From NCBI GenBank assembly GCA_003480425.1, contig QUJA01000001.1, forward strand, positions 1 to 64,000: a DNA stretch of 64,000 bases, read 5' to 3'. The position numbers and the translations under genes are program-made. Source of the stretch: Firmicutes bacterium AM31-12AC. GTDB lineage: Bacteria > Bacillota > Clostridia > Lachnospirales > Lachnospiraceae. Below are positions 54,546-63,947 of the stretch, piece by piece (the first letter of the stretch is position 1; each line of letters opens with the position of its first letter). Under the pieces are notes generated by a model. That model was not told where the DNA came from, searched no databases, and was given only the letters and a program-made list of their open reading frames with translations.

Positions 54546-56219
54546 TTATTTCATATCATCTTCGTCAAATACATCACTGATTGCTTTTCCTGGTGCAACC
54601 ATCGGCCATACCTTATCATCACAGTCAATCTGACAATCAATCAATACTGGTACATTTGCTTTTAATGCCTCTTCAAAAGCTGATTTGAATTCTTCTCTTG
54701 ATGTTGCACAAATTCCTTTTGCGCCCATCGCTTCTGCTAATTTTACAAAGTCAACGCTATCATTTAACACTGTTGCCGAGTAACGCTCTTCATAAAATAA
54801 ATTCTGCCACTGACGAACCATACCCAAAACATGATTATTAATAACTACCTCAATAATTGGGATCTGATGTCTTACTGCTGTAGCAATTTCATTCATATTC
54901 ATACGAAAACATCCATCCCCGGCAATATTTATAACAGTCTTGTCTGGACATCCCACCTTGGCTCCTAATGACGCGCCAAGACCATATCCCATTGTTCCTA
55001 AGCCACCTGATGTAAGAAGCGTTCTAGGCTCGCTGTATTTATAATACTGGGCTGCCCACATCTGATGCTGTCCTACTTCTGTTGTAATGATTGCCTCCCC
55101 ATTTGTCTGGCGATAAATTTCTTCTATTATAAATGGTCCTGTCAGTCCGGCTTCATGATATTTTAACGGATACTTTTGCTTATAATCTTTGATTTTTTCA
55201 ATCCACTCCGTATGGGATTGCTGTTTTAATTTGCTATTTATTTTACTTAATACTTCTGCAATATCTCCTACAACTCCTGCTGTAATCAATACATTTTTAT
55301 TCATCTCCGCAGGATCGATATCAATCTGAAGAATTTTTGCATTTTTTGCAAATTTTGCTGTGTTTCCTGTTACACGATCTGAAAAACGTGCCCCGATTAC
55401 AACCAATAAATCGCATTCACTCACACCGTAATTTGATGCTTTTGTTCCATGCATTCCAAGCATTCCTGTATAACGTTCATCAGTTCCTGGAAACGCTCCT
55501 TTTCCCATTAATGAATCTGTAACCGGTGCATCCACCAAATTTACAAATTGCATCAATTCTTGGTTAGCATTAGAGATCACTGTTCCGCCACCTACAAAAA
55601 TAAATGGTTTTTCAGACTTTTCTATCATTGAAACTGCCAAATCGATATCTTCTTCTTTAATTTCTACATTGGATTTTTTAGTCATTATAGGCTCTGTTTT
55701 TATGTATTCTGCTTTCTCTGCCGTAACATCTTTTGGAATATCGATCAACACTGGTCCCGGTCTGCCACTTCTTGCAATATCAAAAGCTTTACGAATGGTG
55801 TCTGCCAAATCATTTACATCTTTTACAATATAATTATGCTTTGTAATCGGCATTGTAATACCAGTAATGTCTATTTCCTGAAAACTGTCCTTACCAAGCA
55901 ACGATACCCCTACATTACATGTAATAGCCACTAATGGCACGGAATCCATATAAGCAGTTGCGATTCCTGTTACCAGATTGGTAGCCCCAGGTCCGCTGGT
56001 AGCCAGACACACTCCAACTTTCCCCGTAGCTCTTGCATATCCATCTGCTGCATGCGAAGCACCTTGTTCATGCGATGTTAAGATATGACGTATTTCTGAA
56101 CGATGTTTATATAATGCATCATACACATTAAGAATTGCTCCTCCCGGATAACCAAATACAGTGTCTACGCCTTGTTCTTTTAAACATTCAATTACTATTT
56201 CTGATCCTGTCAACTGCAC
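54546..56219 (-). CDS. ilvB: Acetolactate synthase, large subunit
   Basis: TPP-dependent condensation of pyruvate with pyruvate or 2-oxobutyrate. The 557-residue product has FGYPGGAILNVYDALY, catalytic Glu51 in TSHEQGASHAADGYARATG, and the TPP motif GDGCFRMNMNEIATAV ... VINNH in the last third. The start is GTG at 56219, with TAGGAGG nine bases upstream; the frame is open to 56303 but that part overlaps ilvD. No ilvN small subunit is visible next to it, so feedback control must come from elsewhere or be absent. Confidence 0.94.
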   Translation of the reverse strand: MQLTGSEIVIECLKEQGVDTVFGYPGGAILNVYDALYKHRSEIRHILTSHEQGASHAADGYARATGKVGVCLATSGPGATNLVTGIATAYMDSVPLVAITCNVGVSLLGKDSFQEIDITGITMPITKHNYIVKDVNDLADTIRKAFDIARSGRPGPVLIDIPKDVTAEKAEYIKTEPIMTKKSNVEIKEEDIDLAVSMIEKSEKPFIFVGGGTVISNANQELMQFVNLVDAPVTDSLMGKGAFPGTDERYTGMLGMHGTKASNYGVSECDLLVVIGARFSDRVTGNTAKFAKNAKILQIDIDPAEMNKNVLITAGVVGDIAEVLSKINSKLKQQSHTEWIEKIKDYKQKYPLKYHEAGLTGPFIIEEIYRQTNGEAIITTEVGQHQMWAAQYYKYSEPRTLLTSGGLGTMGYGLGASLGAKVGCPDKTVINIAGDGCFRMNMNEIATAVRHQIPIIEVVINNHVLGMVRQWQNLFYEERYSATVLNDSVDFVKLAEAMGAKGICATSREEFKSAFEEALKANVPVLIDCQIDCDDKVWPMVAPGKAISDVFDEDDMK

Positions 56220-56232
56220 CCTAAGGCACCTC

Positions 56233-57906
56233 CTAATTGTTTTTTGGCACTTCCAAAATTGCTCCTCGGTTTCCAGATGTAACCATAGATGCATACCTTG
56301 CAAGATAACCTGTTTTCACTTTTGGTTCTCTTGGAACCCATTTTGATTTTCTTTCAGCAAGTTCTTCTTCCGATACATCAAGCTGAATAGAAAGCTCTGG
56401 GATATTGATTTTGATAATATCTCCTTCTTCTACCAACGCTATTGGTCCGCCAACTGCTGCTTCCGGAGAAACATGTCCGATAGAAGCACCTCTGGAAGCA
56501 CCACTGAAACGACCATCTGTGATCAGTGCTACTGAGGAACCCAACCCCATTCCTGCAATTGCAGATGTAGGGTTCAACATTTCACGCATTCCCGGGCCGC
56601 CCTTTGGTCCTTCATAGCGAATCACAACAACATCCCCAGCTTTAATTTTACCTCCTTTGATTGCTGCGATAGCATCATCTTCACAATCAAATACTCTTGC
56701 CGGCCCCTCATGTACCAACATTTCATCAACAACGGCTGAACGTTTCACAACACTTCCATCCGGTGCAAGATTGCCTTTTAAAACTGCTAAACCTCCTGTT
56801 GGAGTATATGGATTATCAATCGGGCGTATAACTTCCGGATTTCTATTTACTGCTCCGGCAATATTCTCTCCAACCGTTTTTCCTGTAACTGTTAAACAAT
56901 CTGTATGAAGAAGTCCTTTTTTATTTAATTCATTCATCACAGCAGGAACACCGCCTGCTTCATTCAAGTCTTCCATATATGTCGGACCTGCCGGTGCAAG
57001 ATGACAAAGATTTGGTGTTTTCTCGCTGATTTCATTTGCAAAATCAATCTCAAAATCCATTCCAATCTCATGCGCGATTGCAGGAATATGAAGCATACTA
57101 TTTGTAGAGCAGCCCAACGCCATATCTACTGTCAATGCATTCAAAATTGCATCCTCTGTCATAATATCTCTTGGTCGGATATTATTTCTCACAAGCTCCA
57201 TTACCTGCATTCCTGCATGTTTTGCAAGCTGAATTCTTGCAGAATAAACCGCTGGGATTGTTCCATTTCCAGGAAGCCCCATACCAAGAACTTCTGTTAG
57301 ACAGTTCATACTGTTTGCTGTATACATTCCTGAACATGATCCGCATGTCGGACAAACTTTATTTTCAAATTCACAGACATCTTCTTCTGTCATCTTACCT
57401 GCTGCATAAGAACCGACTGCTTCGAACATACTTGACAAACTTCTTTTTTCGCCCTTTACATGACCTGCGAGCATTGGTCCTCCACTTACAAAAATAGTAG
57501 GAATATTTACTCTTGCAGCTGCCATAAGTAATCCCGGCACGTTTTTATCACAGTTTGGAATCATAACCAAACCATCAAACTGGTGTGCCATTGCAAGTGC
57601 TTCTGTCGAATCTGCTATCAAATCTCTTGTTACCAGAGAATATTTCATACCGATATGTCCCATAGCAATTCCGTCGCACACTGCAATTGCAGGAACCATA
57701 ATTGGCGTACCGCCAGCCATTGCAACTCCTAATTTTACGGCTTCTGTAATCTTATCCAGATTCATATGTCCCGGAACAATCTCATTATAAGAACTTACAA
57801 CTCCAATCAATGGGCGTTCTAATTCTTCCTTCGTTAATCCAAGTGCGTTAAACAAAGAACGATGTGGTGCCTGCTGCATACCTTTTGTTACTGTATCACT
57901 TCTCAT
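56233..57906 (-). CDS. ilvD: Dihydroxy-acid dehydratase
   Basis: Fe-S enzyme converting dihydroxy acids to 2-oxo acids in valine and isoleucine synthesis. The 557-residue product has [33 protein letters not shown] with cluster cysteines, and [20 protein letters not shown]. The ATG has AGAGGAT upstream. It follows leuB by 32 bases and precedes ilvB by 13. Confidence 0.97.
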   Translation of the reverse strand: MRSDTVTKGMQQAPHRSLFNALGLTKEELERPLIGVVSSYNEIVPGHMNLDKITEAVKLGVAMAGGTPIMVPAIAVCDGIAMGHIGMKYSLVTRDLIADSTEALAMAHQFDGLVMIPNCDKNVPGLLMAAARVNIPTIFVSGGPMLAGHVKGEKRSLSSMFEAVGSYAAGKMTEEDVCEFENKVCPTCGSCSGMYTANSMNCLTEVLGMGLPGNGTIPAVYSARIQLAKHAGMQVMELVRNNIRPRDIMTEDAILNALTVDMALGCSTNSMLHIPAIAHEIGMDFEIDFANEISEKTPNLCHLAPAGPTYMEDLNEAGGVPAVMNELNKKGLLHTDCLTVTGKTVGENIAGAVNRNPEVIRPIDNPYTPTGGLAVLKGNLAPDGSVVKRSAVVDEMLVHEGPARVFDCEDDAIAAIKGGKIKAGDVVVIRYEGPKGGPGMREMLNPTSAIAGMGLGSSVALITDGRFSGASRGASIGHVSPEAAVGGPIALVEEGDIIKINIPELSIQLDVSEEELAERKSKWVPREPKVKTGYLARYASMVTSGNRGAILEVPKNN

Positions 57907-57938
57907 GACAATTCATCCTCTCTTTTTATGACTTTTAT

Positions 57939-59026
57939 CTATTTTGTAATATATGAACAGATTTTATTTCCCATTTCTGCTGTTCCAATCTGTACTTTTC
58001 CTTCTGACATAATATCTATTGTACGATATCCGTCTTTCAATACATTCTCTACAGCATTTTCAATAGCATCCGCTTCCTGGTCCAGGTCAAATGAAAAACG
58101 AAGCATCATGCTGCTGAAAGAATCGTTGCGATTGGATTGGCAATTCCTTTCCCTGCAATATCCGGTGCTGATCCGCCACTTGGTTCATACATTCCAAATT
58201 TTGTTTCATTCAGACTTGCTGAGGCAAGCATTCCGATGGAACCAGTCACCATACTCGCTTCATCCGAAAGAATATCTCCAAACATATTCTCTGTTAAAAT
58301 AACATCAAACTGGCGTGGGTTTTTCACAAGCTGCATCGCACAATTATCTACAAGCATGTGTTCTAAAGTTACTTCCGGATAGTCTTTTGCAACTTCTTCT
58401 ACAACTTTACGCCACAATCTGGATGAATCCAACACATTTGCCTTGTCTACACTCGTAACTTTTTTACGACGTTTCATCGCAATGTCAAAACCACGCTTTG
58501 CAATACGTCGGATTTCATCTTCTGTATATGTCAGAGAATCTATCGCTGTTAAAACACCATTTTTCTCTTCCGTCGAACGTTCTCCAAAATACAAGCCACC
58601 AGTCAGCTCACGCATGATCATCATATCAAAGCCGCCCTCTGTAATTTCTTCTTTTAAAGGACAGGCTCCTTTTAATTCGTCATATAACACCGCCGGTCTT
58701 AAATTTGCAAACAGATTCAATGCTTTTCTAATCTTCAGCAACCCCGCTTCCGGTCTTTTAGATGGTTCTAGTTTATACCAAGGTGACGTCTTAGCATCTC
58801 CGCCTATAGATCCAAGTAATACTGCATCACTATTCTTTGCAAGTTCAATTGTCTCATCCGTCAATGGAACTCCGTATGTGTCAATCGATGCTCCTCCCAT
58901 TAAAAGTTGTGTATAGTCAAATTCATGTCCGTATACAACACCGACTTTATCTAACACTTTCATTGCTTCATTTACAACTTCCGGCCCGATACCGTCTCCT
59001 TTAATCACACCAATTTTCAGTTTCAT
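57939..59026 (-). pseudogene. leuB: 3-isopropylmalate dehydrogenase, split by a one-base frameshift near the C-terminus
   Basis: NAD-dependent oxidative decarboxylation in leucine synthesis. The main frame (59026-58106, 306 residues) has [31 protein letters not shown], and [16 protein letters not shown], and ends ILSAA-stop. A second frame begins [16 protein letters not shown] at 58109 and runs to a stop at 57939 (56 residues, the normal end of LeuB). One missing base at about 58109 explains both: adding it restores [12 protein letters not shown] and a 362-residue protein. The stop and the second ATG overlap as ATGA, so translation restart could still make the tail as a separate peptide. Recent mutation or sequencing error. 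Confidence 0.88.
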
Positions 59027-59109
59027 AATGTTTCACCCTTCCATAAATAAAATGGTTTATCCGTTTGTCACAGATTATATATTCTACATTTAATTGCTCG
59101 AATGTACTT

Positions 59110-59138
59110 ATAATAACGTATTTTCGCTTTCGTTTCAA
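59110..59138 (-). promoter_or_regulatory. Predicted promoter of the leuB-ilvD-ilvB-serC-serA operon
   Basis: On the minus strand TTGAAA (59133-59138), 17 bases, TATTAT (59110-59115). The leader to leuB is about 80 bases, too short for a T-box, and none is seen. Confidence 0.65.
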
Positions 59139-59215
59139 CCCTTTAATTCGTAAAAGTGTTGCATAATTATAAAAAAGAAGCAATAAAAAGTGAATATTCG
59201 ATAAATTTCTGCAAC

Positions 59216-59250
59216 AAAAAAGGATGAAAAGTTTAACTTTTCACCCCTTT
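59216..59250 (-). terminator. Intrinsic terminator after yajC
   Basis: On the minus strand GGGGTGAAAAG and CTTTTCATCC pair around TTAAA and are followed by TTTTTTG. It lies next to the yajC stop. Confidence 0.85.
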
Positions 59251-59253
59251 AAC

Positions 59254-59538
59254 TTATGCTTCTGTAGATGTTCCTGGCTTCTCAAGCTGTGCAATTGCAG
59301 CTTTCTGCATTGGAATACGGCAGTTTTTATTGTTACCGAATTCTACTATCACATCCTCTTCTGAGATATCAATAATAACACCATAAAAACCACTTGTTGT
59401 TAAAACTGTATCTCCTACTTCCATTGTTGAAAGCATTGCCTGAACTCTCTTCTGTTCTTTTTTCTGAGGTCTCATAAGTAAGAACCACATTGCACCAAGA
59501 ATTACAACATAAATTAAAATAATTCCAATTCCCTGCAT
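59254..59538 (-). CDS. yajC: Preprotein translocase accessory subunit YajC
   Basis: A small membrane partner of SecDF. The 94-residue product has one span (about 3-20), the LLMRPQKKEQKR motif directly after it, and VGDTVLTTSGFYGVI. The ATG at 59538 has AGGAGGA upstream; an upstream in-frame ATG at 59583 has none. It follows tgt by about 110 bases; the tgt-yajC order is common. No secD or secF is in the window. Confidence 0.95.
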   Translation of the reverse strand: MQGIGIILIYVVILGAMWFLLMRPQKKEQKRVQAMLSTMEVGDTVLTTSGFYGVIIDISEEDVIVEFGNNKNCRIPMQKAAIAQLEKPGTSTEA

Positions 59539-59646
59539 GATATATCCTCCTATATTAATAAGCAATACTATTACTATACACATAAATCAACTATTCTTCA
59601 AGTTAATTTTTGTTTTTTCTTTACCTTTTTATAATTTTTTATATTT

Positions 59647-60780
59647 TTAGTCTAATGGTTGTGACATATTGTCTAATTTGCGTTTTTTGTATGCCTGATA
59701 CTCTCCTGCATCAATAGCATCTCTTATTTCTTCCATCATTGTGTTATAAAAATACAAATTATGTAATACACAAAGACGCATACCCAGCATTTCTTTTGCT
59801 TTCAAAAGATGACGAATATATGCCCTGCTATAGCTTCTGCATGCCGGACACTGACAACCTTCTTCTATCGGACGATTGTCAAGTTCAAATTTTGCATTAA
59901 ACAAATTCAACTTGCCATGATTCGTATAAACATGTCCATGACGTCCATTACGGCTTGGATATACACAGTCAAAGAAATCAACACCCCTGTCAACTGCTTC
60001 TAATATATTAGCCGGTGTTCCAACTCCCATCAAATATGTTGGTTTATTTTCAGGCAATACCGGAACAACTGCATCTAAAATGCGATACATTTCTTCGTGG
60101 CTTTCACCCACTGCCAGACCGCCTACCGCATATCCCGGTAAATCCAGTTTTGAAATCTGTTTTGCGTGTTCAACTCGAATATCTTCGTATACTCCGCCTT
60201 GGTTTATCCCAAACAGTAACTGTTGCTTATTGATTGTATCCGGCAATGAATTTAACCTCTCCATTTCATCCTTGCATCGTTTCAACCAGCGTGTTGTACG
60301 TGCAACCGAATTTTCCATATATCTACGATCTGCAACACTCGATGGACACTCGTCAAACGCCATTGCTATAGTAGATGCAAGATTTGACTGGATCTGCATA
60401 CTCTGCTCAGGTCCCATGAAAATTTTACGTCCGTCGATATGAGAATGGAAATGCACACCCTCTTCTTTAATCTTTCTTAAATCAGCCAGAGAAAACACTT
60501 GAAATCCGCCTGAATCTGTCAAAATCGGTTTGTCCCAGTTCATAAACTGATGTAAACCACCTAATTTCTTTACAACTTCATCTCCCGGACGTACATGCAG
60601 ATGATATGTATTAGATAACTCTACTTGTGTTTTTATCTGACGTAAATCATCTGTAGAAACTGCACCTTTAATTGCTGCTGCTGTTCCAACATTCATAAAT
60701 ACGGGGGTTTCGATTGTTCCATGCACTGTATGAAAACGACCACGTTTTGCTTTCCCATCTTTTTTTAATAACTCGTACAT
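59647..60780 (-). CDS. tgt: tRNA-guanine transglycosylase (queuine/preQ1)
   Basis: Exchanges guanine 34 for a queuosine precursor in GUN tRNAs. The 377-residue product has the catalytic Asp in TDSGGFQVFSL, MAFDECPS, GGLAVGES and the zinc ligands CQCPACRSY ... H near the end. The ATG has AGAGGA upstream. An 11-bp perfect inverted repeat precedes it (60798-60830). Confidence 0.98.
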   Translation of the reverse strand: MYELLKKDGKAKRGRFHTVHGTIETPVFMNVGTAAAIKGAVSTDDLRQIKTQVELSNTYHLHVRPGDEVVKKLGGLHQFMNWDKPILTDSGGFQVFSLADLRKIKEEGVHFHSHIDGRKIFMGPEQSMQIQSNLASTIAMAFDECPSSVADRRYMENSVARTTRWLKRCKDEMERLNSLPDTINKQQLLFGINQGGVYEDIRVEHAKQISKLDLPGYAVGGLAVGESHEEMYRILDAVVPVLPENKPTYLMGVGTPANILEAVDRGVDFFDCVYPSRNGRHGHVYTNHGKLNLFNAKFELDNRPIEEGCQCPACRSYSRAYIRHLLKAKEMLGMRLCVLHNLYFYNTMMEEIRDAIDAGEYQAYKKRKLDNMSQPLD

Positions 60781-60797
60781 AATTTCCTCTTTCTATA

Positions 60798-60830
60798 ATA
60801 GGACAGCTGTTTTCAAAGAAGCTGTCCTAT
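60798..60830. repeat. Perfect 11-bp inverted repeat between the L,D-transpeptidase and tgt
   Basis: ATAGGACAGCT (60798-60808) and AGCTGTCCTAT (60820-60830) form a hairpin with an 11-base loop. On the minus strand it lies downstream of the transpeptidase and 17 bases before the tgt start and is not followed by a T-run; on the plus strand a T-rich stretch follows. It may be a weak terminator or a leader structure of tgt. Confidence 0.6.
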
Positions 60831-60899
60831 TTTGCTTTTTCTTATATATAATTCCAATTCAAATCGAACATGTAATACAACTTTAAATGTATAAGTTCT

Positions 60900-62636
60900 C
60901 TAATTATGAACAATTACCGGAGTCCCCACTGATATTACATTATATAATGCTGCTGCCTTATCAAGTGGCATGTTAATACATCCATGTGAACCTAGTCCAT
61001 CTCGATAGAGTGTTCCTCCAAAAGCAGGCTGCCATATCGCATCATGAAAACCAATACCGCTCCATGTAACACGCATCCAATATGATACCGGTGTCTCATA
61101 AATTGGTTTTCCGGTAACCGGATCATCTTCTCCGACCAGGGTTTTATTTAAAGATTTCTCCAAAATATCATATACTCCCAAGGTTGTTTCTTTTTCCGGA
61201 ATCGGCTCCCCGGTAACGACATCGGTCTCCAACACAACAGAGCCCCCTGAAATATACCACATATGCTGTGCCGAAATATCTACTTCTGCATAAGTATCAC
61301 CCCAGTCTTGTGCACTATGTGATGCTGCAGTCTGATAATATGCCGGTTCTTTTGTAACAACTTCTCCGTTCTTAATACTGTTTGTCAATGCTGTAAATTC
61401 AGTATCTTCATCAATTGACCAGCCATATGTTCCTCCAGAAACTTCTACTGTTTTTCCTGTAGGCGTCGTAATTGTTCTGGTAGTTCCTACGGTATCATAC
61501 TTGTCTCCAAATGCTGTTAACCAGTCTCTGACTGCATTCTCATCAAAAGAAACTTTCATATCATCATCTACTGTTACCCAGCTATTAATAACAGATTTAT
61601 CAACAACTACATTCTCTGTCATTGTATATGTAATACTTGCCTGTAAGTACTTATTCATCTCATCACAAGCAGCTTTTACCTCTTTTGAATCAGAAGTATA
61701 AACAGGTTTCTTATAGCACCCTTCTTTTTCCATATCAAGCTCTGATTTAAACTCTGTAATATATTGATTGATCTTTTCATTCAATACGTCCTGGTCTACT
61801 GCAGTACCTTTTACTTCCGGCTCAATTACAAATTGGTTTCCATCAAATTTAGGATATGCTGATTTAGGTTCTATTTGTTCTCTCGTCACTGTTTGCAGAT
61901 TTTGAATCTCTTGTTGCAATTTACTTTCATCATACGAAACCTCCAGTTTAATATGACAAGATTTCTTAGAAAAAATACCTGCTGGCCATAAAAAAGCATT
62001 CTGGTCTTTAATTGCAGCTTCGGCTTCATCGGATGCTTTATACTCCAGATCAATCGTATCTCCATCAATAATATCTACTGCCTGTTCCATCTCCAACACT
62101 GTTAAACTGTAATTTTTCACTTGATCTTTCATATATTTTTCAACATCTGCTGCTGTTTTCATAGAAAAATCATGACCGTTAATCTCTGTATTTATATAAT
62201 AATGCGACATAAAGAAAAACGATATTCCTAAATAAACAATTGCAACCACACCTGCTATTGATCCCAGTGTTATCCACAATGCTTTTTTCCCTTTTTTATT
62301 TTTTTTCTTATCTGTCTTATCATCCAAATTTATAATCTCACTTGTGAAATCATCTTGAGATGTAAACAAATCTTCATTTTCTGATTCATCATATTCCTCT
62401 ATATTGTCTACCCCTCCAGGAACTTCTTCATCCTGAGCATCTGCTTCTGTAAAATCATTCTCCTCGATTTCTGCACTTTCATCGACCTCTTCAAATGCAT
62501 CATCCTCAGTTCCCAAGTCCTCGTCTACTTCTTCAAATGTATCATCCTCAGCTTCTAGGAATTTATCTGTTTCTTTAAAATCAGTATTGTTGATTTGCTT
62601 TTCTTTATTACCTTTAGTTATCTTTCTTTGTTTCAT
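60900..62636 (-). CDS. L,D-transpeptidase (YkuD) with acidic N-terminus and PG-binding domain
   Basis: Forms 3-3 cross-links in peptidoglycan. The 578-residue product has an acidic cytoplasmic N-terminal region (about 20-105), a Lys-rich patch, one span (about 122-142), a PG-binding-4-type region (about 150-440) and a C-terminal YkuD domain with GIGFHDAIW and the catalytic Cys553 in LGSHGCINMP. The acidic part holds a 14-residue tandem duplication (EDDTFEEVDEDLG / EDDAFEEVDESAE). It has its own promoter and precedes tgt. Confidence 0.93.
   Translation of the reverse strand: MKQRKITKGNKEKQINNTDFKETDKFLEAEDDTFEEVDEDLGTEDDAFEEVDESAEIEENDFTEADAQDEEVPGGVDNIEEYDESENEDLFTSQDDFTSEIINLDDKTDKKKNKKGKKALWITLGSIAGVVAIVYLGISFFFMSHYYINTEINGHDFSMKTAADVEKYMKDQVKNYSLTVLEMEQAVDIIDGDTIDLEYKASDEAEAAIKDQNAFLWPAGIFSKKSCHIKLEVSYDESKLQQEIQNLQTVTREQIEPKSAYPKFDGNQFVIEPEVKGTAVDQDVLNEKINQYITEFKSELDMEKEGCYKKPVYTSDSKEVKAACDEMNKYLQASITYTMTENVVVDKSVINSWVTVDDDMKVSFDENAVRDWLTAFGDKYDTVGTTRTITTPTGKTVEVSGGTYGWSIDEDTEFTALTNSIKNGEVVTKEPAYYQTAASHSAQDWGDTYAEVDISAQHMWYISGGSVVLETDVVTGEPIPEKETTLGVYDILEKSLNKTLVGEDDPVTGKPIYETPVSYWMRVTWSGIGFHDAIWQPAFGGTLYRDGLGSHGCINMPLDKAAALYNVISVGTPVIVHN
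62482..62551. repeat. 42-base tandem duplication in the L,D-transpeptidase gene
   Basis: The stretches ending at 62509 and 62551 share the pattern ACYTCTTCAAATGYATCATC, offset by exactly 42 bases. It encodes the repeated 14-residue acidic unit and keeps the frame. Copies differ by a few transitions, so it is not very recent. Confidence 0.75.
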
Positions 62637-62674
62637 GTTGTATCTCCCCTTTTATAAATCAACATCTAGGCTCA

Positions 62675-62703
62675 ATTATATTATGAATTCTTGCAATTGT
62701 ACA
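62675..62703 (-). promoter_or_regulatory. Possible promoter of the L,D-transpeptidase gene
   Basis: On the minus strand TGTACA (62698-62703, four of six consensus bases), 17 bases, TATAAT (62675-62680), about 40 bases before the ATG. Confidence 0.45.
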
Positions 62704-62764
62704 GTAAAATCTTAAGGTTTTATCAAAATTCAAATTTTCTTAAAAATTTCACCCCAATTAGTAA

Positions 62765-62793
62765 TTGCATGTTCATTTTTCTTCTTATATAAT
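62765..62793 (+). promoter_or_regulatory. Predicted sigma-A promoter of aroC
   Basis: TTGCAT (62765-62770), 17 bases, TATAAT (62788-62793), with an AAGGAGGAG ribosome site before the ATG at 62847. Confidence 0.75.
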
Positions 62794-62846
62794 AAGCTAT
62801 ATGTTTTTTAATGAAATATTACACAAACATAAGGAGGAGATTTTAA

Positions 62847-63947
62847 ATGAGTGGCTCAATATATGGACGTTTATTTCAAGTTTCTACCTGGGGTGAATCT
62901 CATGGTGCAGCAATCGGTGTTGTAATCGATGGATGCCCTGCCGGACTGAAACTTCAAGAATCTGATATACAGGCTTTCCTAAATCGCAGAAAGCCAGGAC
63001 AAAGCAAATACACAACTATGAGACAGGAAACAGACCAGGTTGAAATATTGTCAGGCATATTTGAAGGATATACAACCGGGACGCCGATTTCTTTAATGGT
63101 ACGTAATCAAGACCAGCGTTCTCGTGATTACAGTAATATTGCATCTGTATATCGCCCGGGACACGCTGATTATACATTCACACAGAAATATGGCTTTCGT
63201 GATTATCGCGGTGGAGGACGTTCTTCCGGAAGAGAGACCATTGGCCGTGTTGCTGCCGGTGCTGTAGCATCTGCCTTACTAGATGAACTTGGTATACATA
63301 TTTGCACTTATGCAAAATCTATCGGTCCTATCTGTGTTGATGAATCAGACTATCACTACAATGAAATTAATGAAAACAAATTATATATGCCTAATAATGA
63401 GATTGCCAAACACGCCTCTGAATATCTTGATAAGATGCTTGAAAATTCAGATTCTGCCGGTGGTATTATTGAATGTCGCGTTGAGGGACTTCCTGTTGGA
63501 ATCGGCGAACCTGTTTTTGATAAACTAGATTCCTGCCTTGCACAAGCAATATTCTCTATTGGTGCCGTAAAGGCTTTTGAAATTGGAGACGGGTTTCATG
63601 TTGCAGAATTAAATGGAAGCACAAATAATGATGCTTTTTATGTGAAAGATAACGAAATCCATAAAAAAACCAATCATTCTGGTGGTGTATTAGGCGGTAT
63701 GAGTGATGGGGATACTTTAATTTTCCGCACTGCTATAAAACCTACTCCTTCTATTGCACAACCGCAACAGACGGTCACCGAGGACAAGAAAAATACCGAA
63801 TTAGTTATCAAAGGAAGACATGACCCAATCATTGTTCCTCGAGCTGTCGTTGTAGTAGAATCCATGGCTGCTATAACAATTGCAGATTTACTTTTGCAAA
63901 ACATGAATAGCCGCCTGGATGGAATCAAAAAATTTTACGATTGCTAA
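62847..63947 (+). CDS. aroC: Chorismate synthase
   Basis: Last step of the shikimate pathway; needs reduced FMN. The 366-residue product begins SGSIYGRLFQVSTWGESHGA, has RPGHADYTFTQKYGFRDYRG and GRSSGRETIGRVAAGA, and the C-terminal RHDPIIVPRAVVVVESM block. It is complete. It is divergent from the L,D-transpeptidase gene. The 53 bases after its stop hold nothing recognisable before the window ends. Confidence 0.98.
   Translation: MSGSIYGRLFQVSTWGESHGAAIGVVIDGCPAGLKLQESDIQAFLNRRKPGQSKYTTMRQETDQVEILSGIFEGYTTGTPISLMVRNQDQRSRDYSNIASVYRPGHADYTFTQKYGFRDYRGGGRSSGRETIGRVAAGAVASALLDELGIHICTYAKSIGPICVDESDYHYNEINENKLYMPNNEIAKHASEYLDKMLENSDSAGGIIECRVEGLPVGIGEPVFDKLDSCLAQAIFSIGAVKAFEIGDGFHVAELNGSTNNDAFYVKDNEIHKKTNHSGGVLGGMSDGDTLIFRTAIKPTPSIAQPQQTVTEDKKNTELVIKGRHDPIIVPRAVVVVESMAAITIADLLLQNMNSRLDGIKKFYDC

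Noticed and set aside
58443..58916. Open frame of 157 codons on the plus strand opposite leuB
   Set aside because: Shadow of conserved leuB codons; no ribosome site or known motif.
59027..59109. T-box or leader-peptide attenuator before leuB
   Set aside because: The leader is only about 80 bases and lacks the T-box sequence, a terminator/antiterminator pair or a Leu/Val-rich reading frame.
60781..60899. preQ1 riboswitch upstream of tgt
   Set aside because: Only a simple 11-bp hairpin is present; the conserved preQ1 loop and A-rich tail are not seen.
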